Assembly (NCBI GenBank): GCA_024650095.1 | Contig: JANKMV010000090.1 | Coordinates: 1 to 7,725, forward strand | Length of the DNA stretch: 7,725 nt | Direction: 5' to 3' | Origin: Bacillota bacterium | GTDB taxonomy: Bacteria > Bacillota > Dethiobacteria > Dethiobacterales > Dethiobacteraceae | In this document: positions 6,352-7,725 of the stretch, piece after piece | Position numbering within the stretch: the stretch's first letter is position 1 | How the letters are laid out: the number at the start of each line of letters is the position of its first letter | Made by a program: the position numbers and the translations under genes | Notes under the pieces: generated by a model | What the model saw: only the letters and a program-made list of their open reading frames with translations | Database searches by the model: none | Told to the model about the DNA's origin: nothing

Positions 6352-7675
6352 GGCGGTAAAATAAAAAGGGAATGACTGTAAACATGGTACCGATACCAGG
6401 AATTACATTCATCATTAAATTAAAGGCATGTAAAGCTTCAGGAGATTGAACTGCCTGGGGAACATAGCCAACCCTTGCTAGCATATAGCCCACTCCGGCA
6501 GAACCTATGGCGGTGCCAATCTTCATCACCAGTCCCATTACCGAAGCAACCACTCCATCTGCACGAATGCCCGTTTTCCTTTGGCCATAGTCTATCGTCT
6601 CAGGCATCATGGAAAATAAGGTCGCCATACGGCAGCCAAAAAGAAGGCCTGCCATGCCGGTAAATAGCAAAAAGAGGAAGACTCTCGTCGGATGAATAAA
6701 ATATGTAGCAAAGAGAATGATCCCTGCCAGAAAAGTAGCAAGACAGATGGTATTCTTTTTACCCAATAAACGGATTACATGGGGAGCATAAAACGCTCCA
6801 CACATCATGCTGCTAAACCAGCTCAGCGAGTAAATCTGATAAAAGTTAATGTTGCCAGCGTAATACTGAAAATAGTAAATGGACGTTGACATTCTGCCAT
6901 ACATCACAAAACCACCCAGTAGCTGCCCGAATAAGATCGCCAGTAAAGGTCCATTCAAGAGGATAATGGTTACAACTGATCTGGGCGTTATGAGCTGACC
7001 CGGAGGAGCGAGTACCGTTTCACGTGTTGTAAAAAAGGCAACCCAGAGGGATACAATGGCAATTACGGCGAAAAATATGGCGGCAATGCGAAAGCCCACT
7101 GCCATATTACCTGCCCCTAAAAGATTAATCAGCGGTAGTCCCGCTACGCCGATGATTAAGCCGGTCAGAATCATAATCATGCTCACACTTGAAGCTAACA
7201 CGGCTCGTGCCTGTGCGTTTGGCGTCATCACACCCAGTAAAGCAATTTGCGGGATGTGAACCATGGTGTAGGCGAGCACGAGTAAAAAATAGGTCACATA
7301 TGCATACAGCAAGCGGCTAGCTTCAGAAAGCTCTGGCTGTACCGTTAGCGTTAACACCAGCAGTACACCCAGAGGAAGGGAACCGACAAGCAGCCAGGGC
7401 CGATAACGACCCCATGGGCTCTTTGTCCGGTCCGCTAGCACACCAATCAGTGGATCATTGACGGCATCCCAAATACGGGCAACTAGCAGTAGTGTGGTTG
7501 CTGCCGCTGCTGTAATCCCGGCTACATCAGTATAGAAGTAAAGGAGAAAGGACGAGAGAAAGCTCCACGACAGTGAAATGCCTAAACTACCAAAAGAGTA
7601 GCCTGCAAGAGTCCAGGCGGGCAAACCATTATAGCTACTTTCAGGTCTTCGCCAGCGAGCGCGTATTCTTGTCAT
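6341..7675 (-). CDS. GPH-family (MelB/YicJ-like) sugar:cation symporter
   Basis: A 444-residue polytopic protein with about 12 hydrophobic segments, the usual size of glycoside-pentoside-hexuronide:cation symporters in the MFS superfamily. The signature after helix 2 is WDAVNDPLIGVLADRTKSPW (69-88) followed by GRYRP. Asp70 and Asp74 match the paired Asp residues that bind the coupling cation (Na+ or H+) in MelB. A second family motif, ETIDYGQRKTGIRADG, lies in the C-terminal half. The protein would import a sugar or glycoside across the cytoplasmic membrane, but the substrate cannot be read from the sequence. No glycosidase or sugar kinase is in the window. An AAGGAAGG site lies 6 bases before the ATG, at the right window edge. 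The stop overlaps the end of the convergent FAD oxidoreductase gene. Confidence 0.87.
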   Translation of the reverse strand: MTRIRARWRRPESSYNGLPAWTLAGYSFGSLGISLSWSFLSSFLLYFYTDVAGITAAAATTLLLVARIWDAVNDPLIGVLADRTKSPWGRYRPWLLVGSLPLGVLLVLTLTVQPELSEASRLLYAYVTYFLLVLAYTMVHIPQIALLGVMTPNAQARAVLASSVSMIMILTGLIIGVAGLPLINLLGAGNMAVGFRIAAIFFAVIAIVSLWVAFFTTRETVLAPPGQLITPRSVVTIILLNGPLLAILFGQLLGGFVMYGRMSTSIYYFQYYAGNINFYQIYSLSWFSSMMCGAFYAPHVIRLLGKKNTICLATFLAGIILFATYFIHPTRVFLFLLFTGMAGLLFGCRMATLFSMMPETIDYGQRKTGIRADGVVASVMGLVMKIGTAIGSAGVGYMLARVGYVPQAVQSPEALHAFNLMMNVIPGIGTMFTVIPFLFYRLND

Positions 7676-7725
7676 TTTACACCTTCCTTGATCTACGTGT
7701 TAAGACATACTATGACAAATTAAAT

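Noticed and set aside
7690..7718. Minus-strand promoter for the GPH symporter (TTGTCA, 17 bases, TAGATC)
   Set aside because: The -10 hexamer is poor and the implied transcription start would fall on the ribosome site; the true promoter is probably beyond the window edge.

Overview
The window looks like chromosomal DNA of a low-to-moderate GC Gram-positive-type bacterium, most likely a Bacillota (Firmicutes) anaerobe from the clostridial or Negativicutes side. This rests on strong GGAGG-type ribosome sites, TTG starts, U-tailed intrinsic terminators and the gene families present. The species cannot be named from the sequence.

Layout: (1) At the left edge, on the minus strand, is the 5' part of a YkvA-like DUF1232 membrane protein with a clear extended -10 promoter. 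(2) A gene-poor stretch of about 430 bases (391-824) holds a decayed-looking reading frame and a run of hairpins ending in a strong intrinsic terminator, just ahead of the next operon. (3) A tight two-gene operon follows: N5-(carboxyethyl)ornithine synthase (ceo) and an ATP-grasp ligase, closed by a strong terminator at 2833-2862. (4) A plus-strand group, probably one transcription unit starting from a promoter at 2901-2928, encodes a DUF21/CBS/CorC-type membrane protein, a flavodoxin-like protein and a CrtI-like FAD oxidoreductase. (5) Convergent to it, with an 11-base tail-to-tail overlap, is a GPH-family (MelB-like) sugar:cation symporter on the minus strand.

The part most likely to be a little-described system is the ceo plus ATP-grasp pair. 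The first enzyme family reductively joins pyruvate to the side-chain amine of ornithine or lysine. The second has the ATP-grasp fold typical of enzymes that activate a carboxylate and join it to an amine. Together they suggest a short route to a carboxyethyl-amino-acid amide or dipeptide, possibly controlled by the structured leader upstream. The flavodoxin and FAD oxidoreductase may form a small redox module. The remaining genes are ordinary family members with no clear functional link to the pair.
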